A DNA stretch of 64,000 bases from Desmodus rotundus (taxonomy: Eukaryota > Chordata > Mammalia > Chiroptera > Phyllostomidae). The notes beneath the pieces were generated by a model. That model had not been told where the DNA came from. It did not search any database and saw nothing but the letters and a program-made list of their open reading frames with translations. Position 1 is the first letter of the stretch, and the number at the start of each line of letters is the position of its first letter. The position numbers and the translations under genes were made by a program. Below are positions 63,145 to 64,000 of the stretch, in pieces. The stretch lies in NCBI RefSeq assembly GCF_022682495.2, contig NC_071389.1:13507199-13571198 (forward strand). The letters run 5' to 3'.

Positions 63145-64000
63145 CTGTTCTTTCCATTCACCTTCCCCGCTCAGCCTGCTTCTGTTCTCACTTTGGCTCC
63201 TGGGAAACTCAGAGCGAACGTTTCCTGAAGACAGTTTCTCTCATCCCAGATTCATAGAACAATTCTCTTTCCCTCACCTCCGAGGGCTTGCTGGGTGCTT
63301 TTTAAACGTAAATGGAATTTAAGTATCTCCTATATTTAGATAATAAGCTCTCCAATTCTTTCTAGGAAAAACAGAGTACATAGTATTTTATGAAAACCAA
63401 CAGAGTAAGCCACACATGTCATAGGCCTTTTTTCAGTGCGCTTCTTGTCATCAGGGGCTGTCCCATTCCTTCGTAGTTGTGACTTTGGCGGGTCCCAGCA
63501 CATGCCGGTGCCCTAGGAACAGGAGTGGGGACAGGGACTGGGATGTGCATGGGCCGTGCGGTCCTGTCCTCTCACCTGCCCAGCGCAGTGACAGGCACCT
63601 CATACACACTCCACAGAGACCCGGGATTGAACCGAGCCATTCAGACCAAGGTGTCGATCCCATGGTCATGGCAGAAAGTGTCTGACGTCACACATTTCAG
63701 CATGACATCAATTCCCACCAAGGAAAGTTGTCCCTCCCCATTCCTCTGGGAGGGAAGAGAAGCAGGAGCTGAGGGTACTGCTCCCCCTCTTCCCACCCCT
63801 CCCCTCCCTGGGTAGCTTGGGTGCGCCTGAGCCATTATTGCTTCACTCACTCATCCCACAAACTCAGCTGGGCCTCCGCTGGGTTCCAGCCCTGTGCCGA
63901 GTGAGGTGAGTGGGAATCAGAAAGACAGGCAGGAGGATGTGTGTGAGGAAAGAATGCACGGGGTGCTACGATTACTGTCATCGAGACATGGTTTGACAAA
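63145..64000. other. Mostly unique intron stretch to the window end
   Basis: No exon seen. AT-rich from 63300 to 63430. A reverse L2-like tail is near 63835-63925 (CACTCACTCATCCCACAAAC, GGGTTCCAGCCCTGTGCCGA). Confidence 0.4.

Larger units (their letters stand above)
30056..64000 (+). other. EPHB2: EPHB2 intron 1, 5' part
   Basis: The intron starts at the donor and continues past the window end. Exon 2 of EPHB2 is a small exon encoding the start of the mature protein (ETLMD...), and exon 3 a large one encoding most of the ligand-binding domain. Neither was recognised in any frame, which agrees with the very long first intron of this gene in other mammals. Confidence 0.8.

Noticed and set aside
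30056..64000. Search for EPHB2 exon 2 and exon 3
   Set aside because: No segment encoding the mature N-terminus or the ligand-binding domain with flanking AG/GT was recognised; they should lie downstream of the window.
1..64000. CRISPR arrays, operons, phage or plasmid features
   Set aside because: Repeats are dispersed vertebrate families and microsatellites; nothing has the spacer-repeat periodicity or gene density of prokaryotic DNA.

Overview
This is mammalian nuclear DNA, almost certainly from a bat. Three short SINEs (13239-13468, 14845-15042, 26552-26716) have the tRNA-derived head, ATCGAT-type middle and CT-rich tail of the chiropteran VES family, each with target-site duplications. 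A half-LINE (HAL1) with an L1-type ORF1 and a mellifera-type mariner point the same way. The background is that of an old eutherian genome: dozens of MIR and L2 fragments, MER20, MER33, an MLT1 LTR fragment and L1 3' ends.

The only protein-coding gene segment I can support is exon 1 of EPHB2, the ephrin type-B receptor 2 tyrosine kinase, on the + strand. Its coding part is 29995-30055 (20 codons plus one base, i.e. the signal peptide), ending at a GT donor at 30056. It sits in a CpG island of about 1.2 kb (29590-30790). The ~29.5 kb to the left is upstream intergenic DNA. The ~34 kb to the right is the 5' part of the large intron 1. Exons 2 and 3 were looked for and not seen. I know of no other gene, RNA gene, CRISPR array or prokaryotic feature here; the remaining open frames are repeat-derived, GC-driven or too short and unsupported.

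Layout: 1-13 kb, unique DNA sprinkled with MIR, L2 and MER20, a CA/CT/CA compound microsatellite at 7055-7149 and a small CpG cluster near 5.6-5.9 kb. 13.1-17.4 kb, an L1 3' end carrying a VES SINE, a second VES, a fossil hAT transposase C-terminus (15864-16094) and an LTR-like repeat. 17.4-29.5 kb, MIR/L2/MER33 and unique stretches with homeobox/POU/SOX-like sites. 29.3-30.8 kb, poly-C tract, promoter CpG island, exon 1 and a perfect G-quadruplex motif just past the splice donor. 30.8-64 kb, intron 1, including a nested repeat at 51.9-55.0 kb where one L2 copy holds both a mariner and a nearly full-length HAL1.

I found no undescribed multi-gene system. The best leads are the exon-1 G-quadruplex/splice-site arrangement, 5'-leader open frames overlapping the EPHB2 start, a symmetric forkhead/E-box palindrome in intron 1 (44872-44891), two local sequence duplications in intron 1, the fossil hAT transposase and the datable nest of transposons.
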